Shown here: piece after piece, positions 1 to 12,478 of the stretch
How positions within the stretch are numbered: the stretch's first letter is position 1
Layout: the number at the start of each line of letters is the position of its first letter
The notes under the pieces: model-generated
Told to the model about the DNA's origin: nothing
Databases searched by the model: none
The model's input: only the letters and a program-made list of their open reading frames with translations
Made by a program: the position numbers and the translations under genes
Source of the DNA: Selaginella moellendorffii
Taxonomy: Eukaryota > Streptophyta > Lycopodiopsida > Selaginellales > Selaginellaceae
Assembly: GCF_000143415.4 (NCBI RefSeq)
Contig: NW_003314397.1
Location: 276,264 to 340,263, forward strand
DNA: 64,000 nucleotides
Direction: 5' to 3'

Positions 1-27
1 TAGGGCTTGCCACGTCGGCTTCTTCAT

Positions 28-36
28 CTAGGGTTT
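28..36 (-). promoter_or_regulatory. Telo-box-like motif at the NOP16 start
   Basis: CTAGGGTTT (AAACCCTAG on the minus strand) abuts the NOP16 ATG. Telo-boxes of this type are known promoter or leader elements of plant translation and ribosome-biogenesis genes. Function here is inferred from position only. Confidence 0.5.
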
Positions 37-666
37 ATGGCGAGATCGAGAGCCAAGTACCGGAAGAACAGGCCCAAGGTGCGCGTTCGAGTGCCAAAGA
101 AGCCCAAGAGGCCGCAAGCGCAGGATGTTGCCATCCCCGGCTCGCAAGAAATGTGAGTTTTGCTTTCTTCCAGCCTTGGGATCGAAGGATCGATCGCTTT
201 GATTTGCAGACTTAAGCTAGATGAGAAGACCGTGACGGCGAGCTACAAATCGGCGGGGATTCTTGCCGATCCAAATCGTCTCCAGTCGCACGACTTGCCA
301 CTGACCGATGCTGTGATGGAATCGCTCGAGACCGACGGTGAGGGCCTCTTCCAAAGAGAAGAAAAATTTGATTTTGAGAGCTGCTTTTATAGATGTTCGC
401 TCTGCTCTTGGCAAGAAACGAAGGGATGGGAAGAATGCTGGCTTGCAGCGTCTCACAAAGATGCAGAGAGTCCATATCGCGCGGCTCATCAAACAGTATG
501 GGAACGACTTCGAGGTGAAACAACTTTGGATCGATCACTTAGCATTTCTCTCTCTTTCTCTTAATCGCAGGCAATGGCGAGAGACATAAAGCTCAACACC
601 ATGCAGCATTCTCAAGGAGTTCTCAGGAAGCTCTGTGCAAGGTTTCACGCGTACCATCAGCTATGA
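37..666 (+). CDS. NOP16: Nucleolar protein 16 (ribosome biogenesis factor)
   Basis: Four exons (37-152, 210-337, 393-514, 571-666) with introns of 55-57 bp join into one frame of about 117 residues, a little short for the family. The N-terminus is very basic (MARSRAKYRKNRPKVRV), as in plant NOP16. The middle holds the signature LGKKRRDGKNA followed by LTKMQRVHIARLIKQYG, and the end has ARDIKLNTMQHS. Family members act in the nucleolus in 60S subunit assembly. A telo-box-like CTAGGGTTT (28-36) ends directly before the ATG, as is common at plant ribosome-biogenesis genes. The gene faces the minus-strand sterol reductase tail to tail, with only 55 bp between stop codons. Family assignment is secure; exon edges were read by eye. 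Confidence 0.88.
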
Positions 667-721
667 ACTCCAAGACAATAGTTTTTTTCCCATGAACCAA
701 AAAGAAATGGAACAACTTAAC

Positions 722-2736
722 TTAGTACACGCCAGGGAGTACCTTGTAAGGAACTTCTCGGCAGTACAGGTCCCAGAATTTTTTGTACCTGGATAGGAAA
801 AAATGTGTAAGAGCGTGAACGAAATGAAATGCGAGATCTTACTTCGTCCGGCATCTTTGATCGTCGCGGACGGCTCGGTCCAGGAGCAAAATTGTGAGAA
901 AAACAACATAAAAGTATGGAAGGAACTGAAAATCCAAAAACCTCGAGGTTAGTCTTGCATGGCATATATGATCAGGAAACGTTCTTACGTGTTCGAAGAG
1001 AGCAGGCACAGACCAAAAGAAGGCCGCGGATATTTCTGGGACGTAGTGGAAGTGGCGTGCGAGCCCCCACCTGCAAATTCAAAGTTAAAATTTTGATTCT
1101 TCATAGACTGTCATGCTTACCAGCCGGAAGTTAAAAGCAAGCTCTTCTTTGTCTCTCCCTTTTCGGTCACGTAAGTGGCCTCAATCTACAAAATCCACCG
1201 AGCTAATAAGCTACCAGATAGATTTGCTTGTTTCAAAGTGTACCTTGCCTGGTGCTTTCCCCCATATTGTACATTTTCCGTTGGTGCTTCGGAAATGCTG
1301 GCGTTGGCGATCACAGTCGTAGTTTATATAGATACAGGCAAGACCTGCAACCAAAATGGCCAGAGCAAGCTAGATAGCAAACAAAACAGAGTGAGTGCCT
1401 TTGAGCAGTCCATAAAACACATCTACGATACCTGTGTACCAAGCTCATTGGAATGACGAACGAGATACAAAGCTGGAGAAGTATAAACCGATGGAACCCA
1501 GACGAGACACCCCCAGCATATGTAAAACCCAGCTACAGCGTACAATCGTGTATAGCGTGTTAGTTCTTGGATCGCAAGAAGTTCCTATCGAAGTGAACTA
1601 TCATACCGCGATCGTGTGCGATGTCCATGGTGCACCAGTAACCCGATTCCCACCAGAAAAACTTTGTGATGTACACCAGCATGAGGCACGTACTGACGAG
1701 CATTGAGTCCGAGACTTTGCCATATAACTCATGCTGCTTGATGCAGTACGTGATGGCCAAAACAGCCCACGACATCATCCCAAAGCGACAGTTTGCGAAC
1801 GTCTTGATGTCAAAGGAGCTTCCGATTCGGGGATACAGTTCCATACCCTGAGCAAAGCGTGTCAACAAGATAAGATAAGTAGCATTGGCGATTTGTTTAC
1901 CCAGTAAAAGTCTGCTATGAAGTTTCCGGTTGATCCAGAGTCAGACGACGAAGGTGCAACGTGACCCTGCACAGAATTGCGTCAAAGTTCGTATGGTCAG
2001 CCGCACAGACTTGCCTTGCCTTGATATAGAGAAGAACACAAAAAACTATGCTGCCAAAAATGAGAGTAGAAAAGATCTCTCCGAGGTGATCGTAGACAAG
2101 AGCTGGATTGAACCATCCAAATCTAAACAAAGAGCTCACTCAGAGTCTGGAAAAACGAGGAAGAATTCTATGCACGACATACCTCCACATTGCCGTGTAT
2201 ACCACCAAAGTCGTCACATACGCCGCCATGCCATTGGCCTGCCAAGGTTTTCACAATGTCCTCAAGATCTTTGTTCTAGTAGAGAAAGAGCATACCTTGT
2301 AGACTGGACGATTTCCAGATGGAGACACGGGCCCTATAAACTTCTTGCCAGGCAATGCCAGCAGCAAAAACGCTTCAAACAATCCAAACGCTGCGATGAT
2401 CTTGCATGCTGTGAGCGTCGGCCTCGGCCAGATCTCCACGAGCGCCTGAAATCCCTTGGCCTGCGCGAGATCCCAGAAGCTCGACACAGCGCCATGCCCG
2501 TGCACCAGCGTGTACCATCTGATCCAGAGCGAGGATTTCATGGCCGCGAATCAATGCGAGGGGAATACTCACAGAACGATCACAAAAGGCGGGCAGAAGA
2601 GAAGCAATCCGAGCATCGAGACGTAAGTCACGGACGCCGAATGCCCCGCGACTGTGCCAAACGATGAGGCCTTGGCGCCGCCAGCGCCGCCGCCCTTGAT
2701 CTTCCTGGCATCCTTTCCTCCGATCGATGACGCCAT
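722..2736 (-). CDS. DWF5: 7-dehydrocholesterol reductase (sterol delta7-reductase)
   Basis: A multi-exon gene reading right to left. Exon 1 starts at ATG 2736 (MASSIGGKDARK), and exon 2 begins at 2518. Family blocks appear in the expected order: FCPPFVIVL, WPRPTLTACKIIAAFG, LPGKKFIGPVSPSGNRPVYK, FNPALVYDHLGEIFSTL, GMELYPRIGSSFDIKTF, CRFGMMSWAVLAITYCIKQ, FFWWESGYWCTMDIAHDR, YDCDRQRQHF, LTSGWWGLARHFHYVPE, and a final VPYKVLPGVY before the stop at 722-724. This is the ERG24/DHCR7 fold with many membrane helices. It reduces the 7(8) double bond of sterols with NADPH in the ER, a step toward phytosterols and brassinosteroids. One intron (1967-2019) appears to be GC-AG, because the family sequence IKGHV requires splicing after AAG 2020. 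Confidence 0.93.
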
Positions 2737-2834
2737 AGATCCTAGCGCTAAACGAGAATAAGAAAAAACCTCAAGCACATAACATGGATCCAAATTCGAA
2801 AAAGAAAAAGTATGTCCGAACACAAAATCTCGAC

Positions 2835-2872
2835 CGTCCGATGCTCGAGCTCTGGACCGTCCGATCGGGGAG
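2835..2872. promoter_or_regulatory. Two GACCGTCCGAT motifs between DWF5 and LAZ1-like gene
   Basis: GACCGTCCGAT occurs twice within about 38 bp, around 2838 and 2861. Reverse-complement relatives lie at about 4848 (ATCGGACGGTCC), beside the LAZ1-like start, and at about 10493 (GGTCCGACGGTC). The pairing and gene-edge position suggest a promoter element for the minus-strand DWF5 gene that starts at 2736. No experiment or database match supports a factor. Confidence 0.3.
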
Positions 2873-2879
2873 CCTTCGT

Positions 2880-4794
2880 CTACCTCTGGATGTAGCCTTC
2901 ATCGTATTGATCCTCCTCGCCATGGATGTCGATCTCGTCCAGGAGAGCTCCATGAGACGATTTTCTCCTCCCAGGAGCGAGGAGCGATGTCTCCATCGCA
3001 TCGTCGCCAGCGCTACTTCGCCTACCGCTACGCCTGCTATCGATTAAGCTGGAGTTCCTGCTCTCCACGGGGCTTCTAATGTGGAGAATGGAGCCCATGG
3101 ATGGCTGCCTGTTGGGAAGCGGCGGTAGCGCGGCCTTGAACAAAGCTGCCTCGAAGGAATGAGGCTGCTGCTGCGGCTGCTGTGGATCGTTGGGAAAGTT
3201 TCCAAAGCCCGAGAGTGACGACTGTGGAGAGGGACGAGCTTGAGTCTTCCTCCTTCCGGCCTCGCCACTCAAAGAGCCACCTTGACTAATGAAGGACGCG
3301 CGAGAGAAGGCGGCGCTGCCGAAAGAGGCGCCGCCAAGGCCAAGAGTGGAGGCCGAGGCTGGATCGATTGTTCCAGCTCCAAACATCTTGCTGTGCCTGC
3401 GAAGCGTGTCCATCTCTTGGCCTGTGGGAACGAACGTCCGTGCTCGGTATCTCATTGGAGCCTCTTGGCTTCCATCGCTGTAGAGCACGTAGTCGTGATA
3501 AGTTGGAGCAAACTGCAAGACAAGAGCTTTGCCTTTCGATGAGAAAACAAGACCTTGAGAATTTTTACCTGATGGAGTGTGTCGTGGACAACGTCGTTCA
3601 AGCTGAGAGCATGGCTGAGACTGGCCCAAAAACTTAAGTTCCCGGAGCCTCCGACGTTGGCTTCGGCGTACTGCTTGTATGGAAACGCGTAGACGTGCCC
3701 CATTGCCGCTATCAGCATCTCAAAGCACACCAAGAAGTTCTGGACGATCTCGGCCTCGTCTGCAGTTTTTATATATCCCATCTTCGCGACAATATAAACT
3801 CCCACTCCCTACGCAAATCGAGGAACATCACAACAATGAAACGAGAAGGGAAGGATTAAGTACCTGCCAGTACGTGAGAAAGACCACCGATTTGATGATG
3901 ATAAACTTTGGCAGAGCTTTGTAAGGCCTCAAGAGATCAGCACAGGCAACGTAGAACAAAACGAGCACGTACAGCGCAACCGAGTAGGAAACGGTGTAGA
4001 TGAGCGTGATGTAGAGATAGCCCGACGTGACGCTGAAGTTTCCATCGTCGTAGAGATCGAGCGAATAAAGGATGAAGGTGGCGGCGACCAGCAGCGGCTT
4101 GATGATCACAAACTGGATACCACCTTGCTTGCACCTCCGGATAAACACCCTGCAAAGCAATCACAAGCGCACTCATCAGCAAAGGAAACAACTTGTTCTT
4201 GTTTTTCTTTTGCGGTGCTGATCCTTACAGTGTTTGAGTCGTCCGAAATTGAGGAGAAGGCCAAGCACGAACCCGTCAAGGGGGATGGGATCCATGCAGC
4301 AAGTCATGAGATGCCAAGACGGCTTGAGCATTCGTCCCTGCAAGCTCTGGACGACAGAGCCAGGCCCGCCAACCCAAGCAAGGCACAAAGAAAGAAAATT
4401 ATAGATGACAAAGGCCTCGTATCTGCATAAGAGAAACACCACCAAGAACAAAGAAGGAAAAATTTCCTATTCAGTCTCGCAGAAAAGAAGAATTTTTACC
4501 CACATTTGACACACAGAATCGAAGTAGACAGCGTACTCTTGATATAAAATGCATAGAAAGGACATCAACGCGAAGATCTGGCAGCCGGGAATTTGTCGAG
4601 ATTCGGAGGCAAATTGGGAAGGAGCCACTTACTGGGACCATGAAGACGATTCGCACAGTGTAGCGCTGGAATGTAGGCTCCGTGTAGTTGAACAAATGCA
4701 TCACGATGTGCCATAGCGCCATAAAAATCGCGGAGAAAGAAAAGAATCCCGCCAAGCCCAGCACGGCAGATGATGCCATCCGCCATGAACACAC
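2880..4794 (-). CDS. LAZ1/TMEM184-type membrane protein (DUF300, OST-alpha superfamily)
   Basis: Minus-strand exons give the DUF300 core in order: MALWHIVMHLFNYTEPTFQR, YEAFVIYNFLSLCLAWVGGP, LKPSWHLMTCC, FIRRCKQGGIQFVIIKPLL, YITLIYTVSYSVALYVLVLF, LPKFIIIKSVVFLTYWQ and FLVCFEMLIAAMGHVYAFPY. These correspond to about seven membrane helices. A long hydrophilic C-terminal tail rich in Gln, Ser and acidic residues ends in DEGYIQR at 2880. Arabidopsis LAZ1 proteins are tonoplast proteins linked to vacuole integrity and hormone signalling; function here is by family only. Start is at 4794 (MCSWRMASS) or the second Met at 4779. A telo-box-like AACCCTAG (4800-4807) lies just upstream. Confidence 0.88.
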
Positions 4795-4927
4795 ACAGGA
4801 ACCCTAGCCCCTTCTTGCACAAGTAGCCGTTGGATCCTGTTTGGATCGGACGGTCCGCGGAGATACGTTTTCATGTTAAGTTACTGGGAGAAAAAAATCA
4901 CTGGAGAGCGAAAGCTCTTCAAAGCTT

Positions 4928-6059
4928 TCAGTCTCTCCTCAATTTCATCTGGTTATACAGCAAAAACTGGATCATCACGACTCCGTTTGTCAAAACCCCG
5001 AGAATGCTACCAACGATCACTGAAAAAAAACCAAGAAAACTTTGATGAGCGAAAATCAATCGGACAACCGAGCGAGGCTTACTGCTTGTTGGAGCACTCT
5101 CTTGAATGCTTGTGAACAGACGAACTGTGGCAAAACAAAAACAAAAGCGATGGCTCAAAGCAAATAACAAAGTGACTACTTACCGAAACACCCAGCAAAG
5201 CTCATGAAATTGGTAAGAAAGCTAAGCTGGCCGGTGCTCTTGTTCTGGAACAAAACCAGTAGAGTTGAGAGAAGTCATCTTAGAAGCTGCAAACCTTGTA
5301 ATTCTCGAAAATTTGCGGCAATCGCGAGCAAAAGAAGATGAGATGCTGGCAAGCCTGAAAAACAAAAAGAGTTTTTGAGATGGTCTTTTGCTGTAGAACT
5401 TCTTACGTAAAGGGCCTCGAACATATTCGCATCCAGCTTTCCTGCCAACAGCATCGGAGCAATTGCACAGTATCTGTTTTTTTAATCGTTAAAGTTAGAA
5501 CTCGGAACTGCGAAGGAAGAAAGGCATCTCGAAAAGGATACAATGCTGATTTTGCCCAGACGTTAAGTCCACGATTTGGAGAGTATTGGTATAAAAGTGC
5601 CACCAAGACAATCGCTGAAGAAAACCATTCGATGTGAGTGAAAAATAAAAATCTCTTCCACGGTCACTTACTTTGAATGAGAAGAAACACTAGTTCTCCA
5701 TAGGCCGAGAAGGCCAAGCCTTTGAAGAGGCAATACGCGAGAGCGATGGTAAATCCCACCACTTCCAACTCAAAGGATGGAATGCTCAGCCCCTGGATGC
5801 TCTTGTTCTTCATAATCACGTGAATCTGAGGAGTTCCAATCCAACGGATAGTCAATGCAATCGAGCTAGCTCGAATCGAAGAGATGGATTTTAGTTCATA
5901 CGCTACCTGTGGAACCTTGACGATCGTGGAAGCAAGGATGATGCAGTAGCCCAGGACCTTGGAGAGGAGCGGGAGAATGCACTCCTTGGCGGGCAGTTGG
6001 GCGTTGCCGAGCGCATTGAGCGCGCAGCCAAAATCCATGCCTGCGAATTCGAGCTCCAT
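4928..6059 (-). CDS. MPDU1: Mannose-P-dolichol utilisation defect 1 homolog (PQ-loop membrane protein)
   Basis: Starts at ATG 6059 with MELEFAGMDFGCALNALGN, then KECILPLLSKVLGYCIILAS, IVKVPQ, KNKSIQGLSIPSFELEVVGF and the end VMIQFLLYNQMKLRRD. This matches the two-PQ-loop MPDU1/SL15 family, about 240 residues once spliced. The family is needed for use of dolichol-P-mannose and dolichol-P-glucose in N-glycan and GPI synthesis at the ER. The second intron-like segment (5826-5906, GT...AG, 81 bp) falls exactly after the PQ motif. It is a multiple of three without stops, so keeping it would insert 27 residues. It is divergent from NTRC, with 239 bp between start codons. Confidence 0.9.
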
Positions 6060-6220
6060 CGGAAGATCAAGCGCCCAGCCCCAGCTCCATCGCCCTAAAA
6101 AGAAGATCTACAAGCAACGCTTGACCTGACGATACACGTGGCGTCTCGAGACTGGCGGAGGTTTTCTCATGGCATTAATACATTGTCGGCATTTTTTGCT
6201 ATGTACGGCCTCGTATATAC

Positions 6221-6228
6221 TATATAAA
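6221..6228 (+). promoter_or_regulatory. TATA box of NTRC
   Basis: TATATAAA in the 239-bp gap between MPDU1 (minus) and NTRC (plus), 71 bp before the NTRC ATG. Spacing and sequence fit a core promoter; transcript start not seen. Confidence 0.5.
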
Positions 6229-6298
6229 GCCAGAGGGTACGGTAGTGGCCCCCCACTTAGTTTCATTCTTTCATTCTAGAGCCTCCTTCCTCCCCTCC

Positions 6299-8558
<2,260 letters not shown>

Positions 8559-8729
8559 GTAGCTCATATTTTTCGTGGATCGATTTTGTTCCATCCACTG
8601 AGCCAAATTCTCTATCGGGGTTGTTTTATATAAGCGAATAATCATTCACAACAACTAAAAGATACCATGTTTGAAACAAGCATATACCACGTTAGAGCGA
8701 GCTTTGAATCGCTGGAGGAGCTCGAGTAC

Positions 8730-9731
8730 TTAGGGCCCGATGTAGCGGCTGACAAAGAAGAGGAATCCATAGGTGACGAGCATGGCCGCCCATCCGCCCA
8801 GCGTGACCCGGAGCGCCGCCTTGCCCATGGCGGCTCCGCCCAGCCGCGCGCCCAGCGCCCCGAACGCCGCCAGCGCCGCCGTGGACGACACCAGCAGCGC
8901 CGTGAGGCGGTACTTGTAAGTCCCCACAAACGCGCCCGCCAGCAGCGGCACCGCGCCGCCCACCGAGAAGGCCAGCGCCGACGCCGTGGCGGCCTGCATT
9001 GGATTGGACAGGCCGTCCAGATCGATCCCCAGCTCGTCCCGCGCGTGAGCTTTGAGCGCTCCATCGGCGTGGCTCGACAGCTCCTCCGCGACTTGCTTGG
9101 CCAGGTAGTAGCTCAGCCCGCGGCTCACGTAGATCTGCGCCAGCTCTTCCAGCTCTCGCTCCGGCCCGGCCATGTGTTCTTGCTTCTCCTTCTCCAGATC
9201 GGCCAGCTCGGTGTCGCGCTGCGAGTAGACCGACACGAACTCGCCGATCGCCATGCTGCAAGCTCCCGCGATGAGCCCCGCGATGCCCGAGAGGAGCGAA
9301 GCTTTGACGTCGTACTTCACTGCGCTCACGCCAACCATGATGGAGGCGACGGAGATGAGGCCATCGTTTGCTCCTAGCACCATTGCTCGCAGCCATGGCG
9401 AGCGCTGCGAGTAGTGTGTGTCGTGGCCGTCTTCCTCCGGGCGGAGTGGATCGCCCGAGCTCGAGTGGAGCAGGATTGGAAGCCCCGGAACTCCCCCGCC
9501 TCCTCCTCCTGGAACTCCTGGAGCTGCCGCTACTGCCGCTAGTGCTTGGTGGTGGGAGAGTGACGAGAGTGAGAGTGTGTGAGACTGGGAGGCGTGAGAC
9601 TGTGGCGTGGGAGGCTGCGAGTCGAGCGTGCAAAGTGAGAGGTGATGCTCTGCTGCTGCTACCATCGCCATCCCCGTGGTGGTGGTGGTGGTGGTGGTGG
9701 TGGTGGAATGATGATCTCCTCCTCTAACCAT
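8730..9731 (-). CDS. VIT/CCC1-family iron/manganese transporter, bacterial-type
   Basis: A single uninterrupted 333-codon frame, GC-rich and without introns, unlike most neighbours. The first 110 residues are low-complexity (ten Thr from an ACC microsatellite, then Ser/His/Gly). The core begins at about residue 109 with SPWLRAMVLGANDGLISVAS, followed by GLIAGACSMAIGEFVSVYSQ, then a cytoplasmic helical insert with ELAQIYVSRGLSYYLAKQVA and AHARDELGID, then three hydrophobic helices. The family exports Fe2+ or Mn2+ from the cytosol, into the vacuole in plants. Plant VIT-like (nodulin-21) proteins lack this long insert, and plant VIT1 has a different metal-binding insert; this one resembles bacterial VIT proteins. 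A second possible start lies 19 codons downstream. Origin by transfer is inference. Confidence 0.88.
   Translation of the reverse strand: MVRGGDHHSTTTTTTTTTTGMAMVAAAEHHLSLCTLDSQPPTPQSHASQSHTLSLSSLSHHQALAAVAAAPGVPGGGGGGVPGLPILLHSSSGDPLRPEEDGHDTHYSQRSPWLRAMVLGANDGLISVASIMVGVSAVKYDVKASLLSGIAGLIAGACSMAIGEFVSVYSQRDTELADLEKEKQEHMAGPERELEELAQIYVSRGLSYYLAKQVAEELSSHADGALKAHARDELGIDLDGLSNPMQAATASALAFSVGGAVPLLAGAFVGTYKYRLTALLVSSTAALAAFGALGARLGGAAMGKAALRVTLGGWAAMLVTYGFLFFVSRYIGP
9676..9706. repeat. GGT/ACC trinucleotide microsatellite in the VIT gene
   Basis: About ten GGT units (ACC on the coding strand) encode the poly-Thr run in the N-terminal tail of the VIT-family protein. Repeat length is likely to vary between alleles without affecting the membrane core. 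Confidence 0.85.
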
Positions 9732-9771
9732 CTTTCTTCTCTTTCACAGAGCTTGGAGCTATAGCAAAGCG

Positions 9772-10161
9772 ATGGATTTGGAGGAGCAAAGCGTCGTCGT
9801 GCGAGGGCATGAGGAATTGGAAAAGCTGCTGCACAAGATATATACCATGTCGGTAAGTGTCCAGAGTCACTGTCTTTGCATTCCCCGCTTACTTCTCTCT
9901 TTGGTCCCGCAGAGCAGTGGAGAAGGATGGCGTGACGAGGAGAAGGGGAGCAAGAAGAAGAATAATGGAGTAAAAAAGCTCCAAGGTGGTGGTGCTGCTG
10001 GTGGTGGTCACGCTCGCAATCGTAACGACGACATTGTCAGCAAAATTCTGTGCTCTCAGATGCTACTTGTGGCGATGCTGCTGCCCGATGCTCGATGCTC
10101 GCTGCTGTGCGTGTTTCTTTTCGAGGATTGCCGGCGGTCAAGCAGCAGTTGGGAAAAGTAA
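9772..10161 (+). CDS. Small hypothetical protein, doubtful
   Basis: ATG 9772 lies 40 bp from the divergent VIT start and opens a 129-codon frame without splicing. A canonical-looking intron (GTAAGTGTCC...GTCCCGCAG, about 9854-9912) could be removed to give MDLEEQSVVV...IYTMS joined to a Lys/Gly-rich stretch and a Cys/Leu-rich end. No domain is recognised. The region between 9732 and 10829 otherwise shows only purine-rich sequence and a GGTCCGACGGTC motif near 10493. It could equally be non-coding transcript from a shared promoter. Confidence 0.25.
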   Translation: MDLEEQSVVVRGHEELEKLLHKIYTMSVSVQSHCLCIPRLLLSLVPQSSGEGWRDEEKGSKKKNNGVKKLQGGGAAGGGHARNRNDDIVSKILCSQMLLVAMLLPDARCSLLCVFLFEDCRRSSSSWEK

Positions 10162-10829
10162 GTTGGCATTCTCTTTGTGTGGGTGTACTAATGTTCTCCA
10201 GATTCTTGCTTGCACTACCCGTTCACAGTTGGAAAACACCTCCGCGGCAGGAATCAATGGAGGCTTGCGTCTCGGGAATCCAAAATCATTTGCGAGAGGA
10301 ACAGGTGGGAGAACAGGACAGCGGCCTCTCATACAGAGGAGAAGAACAGGGAAGTTTTTGGAGCAAGAGTAAAAAAACAGGGAAGAAAGAAGGAAGAAGC
10401 GCCAATCTTCCTCGACAAAGGGAGAGAAGGAAGAACAAGGAAGGAAGAAAATTTGGGAACGCAAGGAAGAAAGCGTAACGGATCACAGTAAAGGTCCGAC
10501 GGTCGAGACGCGGCCAAGTCGGCGGGCGGACGTTGTAGTTGGAAACCAACGATCCAGATTGGAAGCCGGTTGGTAAGAGGCGTTAAGCGGACGAGAAAGA
10601 ATCAAGGGACACCACCTCCACTACACACTATTGGGATAAGAAGATTAGTCCAATACAATCAAGGAAGAAAGCATCAATCCACCAAAACTTTATAAACAAG
10701 AAAAAAATAAGCTCGGTTGAGTGGGAAGAGGCATCAAATCTTCGCATAAATCGAGAGTGTGGGAGGAGATATGATAGGAAGAAGCTCGAGGTAAGCTTTT
10801 ATTGTCTCTCTCTTCTTTGCTCTTGTTCT

Positions 10830-12478
10830 TCAATCAGCTGAGTTCTGCAGGGCTCCATCACTCTGGACGCGGTGAATACTTTTGAGCTGAGCCATCTTGG
10901 AGTCTCGGAGTTGCTGCTGCTCGTGATGGTGATGGTGATGGTGCTGATGCTGGCCTCCTCGATTTCCAACTCGCAGAGCGGTGCTCGAGGTGGAAGCGCT
11001 GCTGCTCCTCTTGCTCGAGGACGCGTTGTGGTGAGGAGAGTGCCTGGAGCTCCCGGCGGCGAATGATCTCGCCACAGCGTCCCTGTTGGAGATGCCCCCC
11101 TTGATGGGCTGCTTGTTGAGGAAGATGAGATTTGGAGCGAGGCCAGTGACGAATCTCTTGAGCTGTTCTTCGCCAACATTAACGAGCACTGGATTTCCAA
11201 CCAGGTTGATGGCCACGAGGGACGTGTAAGCCGCGGCAATCTGGCCCAAGGATTTTGTGGAGGCGAGGCGGTTGAAGCTGAGGTCCAGGCACGAGAGCTT
11301 CGTCAGCCTGTGGAGGCCTTCCACTTCGTTGATCTTGTTGCAAGCCAGGTAAAGCTCGCGTATGGAGGTACAGTTTGCCAGTCCTGGAAGATCAAGGTGA
11401 GAAGAGATGAGAAGCTCCAAGCTAACTAACGTGTTACCTTGTCCGATTCGCAGGATCCTGTTGTACGAGAGGTTTAACGAGCGTAGCTTGGTGAGCTCCC
11501 GGAGTCCTTCGATGACAGTGATTTTGTTCCTCGAGAGGTCGAGAGAATGCAAACCTTTGGGAAGAACTCCTGGAGTGATCCTCACTGCAAAGGAACTTAG
11601 CAATTGCGAGGTGAGTTTCGAGCTTACCGATAGCGTTGGCCGAGAGCTTGAGTGTTTTCAAATGAGAGAAGGTGGACAGGCACGGTATGAGAGTGAGGCC
11701 GATGCCACTGAAATGAGCTGTTGTCGAGTGGAAATCCAGTGAGCGAGCCACCGAGTTTGCGAGCTCTACGTCCCTGCTGCTGTGGTTGCTGCTGCGAGCA
11801 GCGTGATTCGTCGCCGACGTCTCCCCAACCGGGAGCTCGATCAATGGCTCGGTTGACGATGTGTCGATGCTCTTCACCCATTCTTCCACTCGGTCCTGCG
11901 TAGTGAACATCGCGGTGGTGTTGGAGTGGAAGTCACTAGATTGGAGAACGACTCTTGTTCTCTGTTGATCATCTTCATCGTCGCCAAGCTGATCATCTTC
12001 GTTGTGATCGTCGTCGCCAGGCTGCTTACGTTCTTCTGGATCCTCCGGAAGAGCAAGAGCAAGATTGGCTCTAGCATCGTCAGTCGCGTCGTTGATGTTG
12101 ATGGCGATGGCGTTGGTGTTGGTGGCATCAATAACCTCCTCCGACGTAGCAGAGCTCTCGGTAAAGTCGCGTCCATACAGTCCCGGGTCACTGAAAACGT
12201 CGCCAACTTCTAGAGCCACTTGTTCTTCGTGTGCCGCGTGTTCGAAGGAACTTTGCGTGTCCCCTTGGATCGCCTGGAGCTCTACGTCCGGGGACGTGAT
12301 TGCTGGCGCAGCTTGCGACGCTGGAGTCGTGGAAACAGTGAAAGACTCGTCACCTTCTGGAAGTTCGAGCTGAAAGAACAAAACAGCGAAGAATGAGCCA
12401 AGCAAAGGTCTAGACTTTTCGTACCTTTATCTTGTTCGCCTTGCGGCTAAAAACTGGCAAGCAAAAGACCTTCCCCAT
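10830..12478 (-). CDS. LRR protein of the plant At4g03260/At1g78230 type (SDS22-like repeats)
   Basis: Starts at ATG 12478 with MGKVFCLPVFSRKANKIK, where Gly2 and Cys6 could accept myristate and palmitate. After one intron comes an acidic, Ser/Thr-rich region of about 200 residues. Then follow SDS22-type leucine-rich repeats: LKTLKLSANAIG, GLHSLDLSRNKITVIEGL, KLRSLNLSYNRILRIGQ, IRELYLACNKINEVEGL, KLSCLDLSFNRLAS and a cap with LVAINLVGNPVLVNVGEEQL. The C-terminal tail is basic and His/Ser-rich. Such proteins are often labelled outer-arm dynein light chain 1-like, but land-plant members have no proven dynein role. Stop at 10830-10832. Confidence 0.85.

Noticed and set aside
6245-6298. N-terminal extension of NTRC from position 6245
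   Set aside because: It would begin at a GTG; the first ATG in frame is 6299 and fits a transit peptide.
8667-9377. 236-codon + strand ORF opposite the VIT gene
   Set aside because: Antisense shadow of a GC-rich conserved transporter, with Arg-rich composition and no domain.
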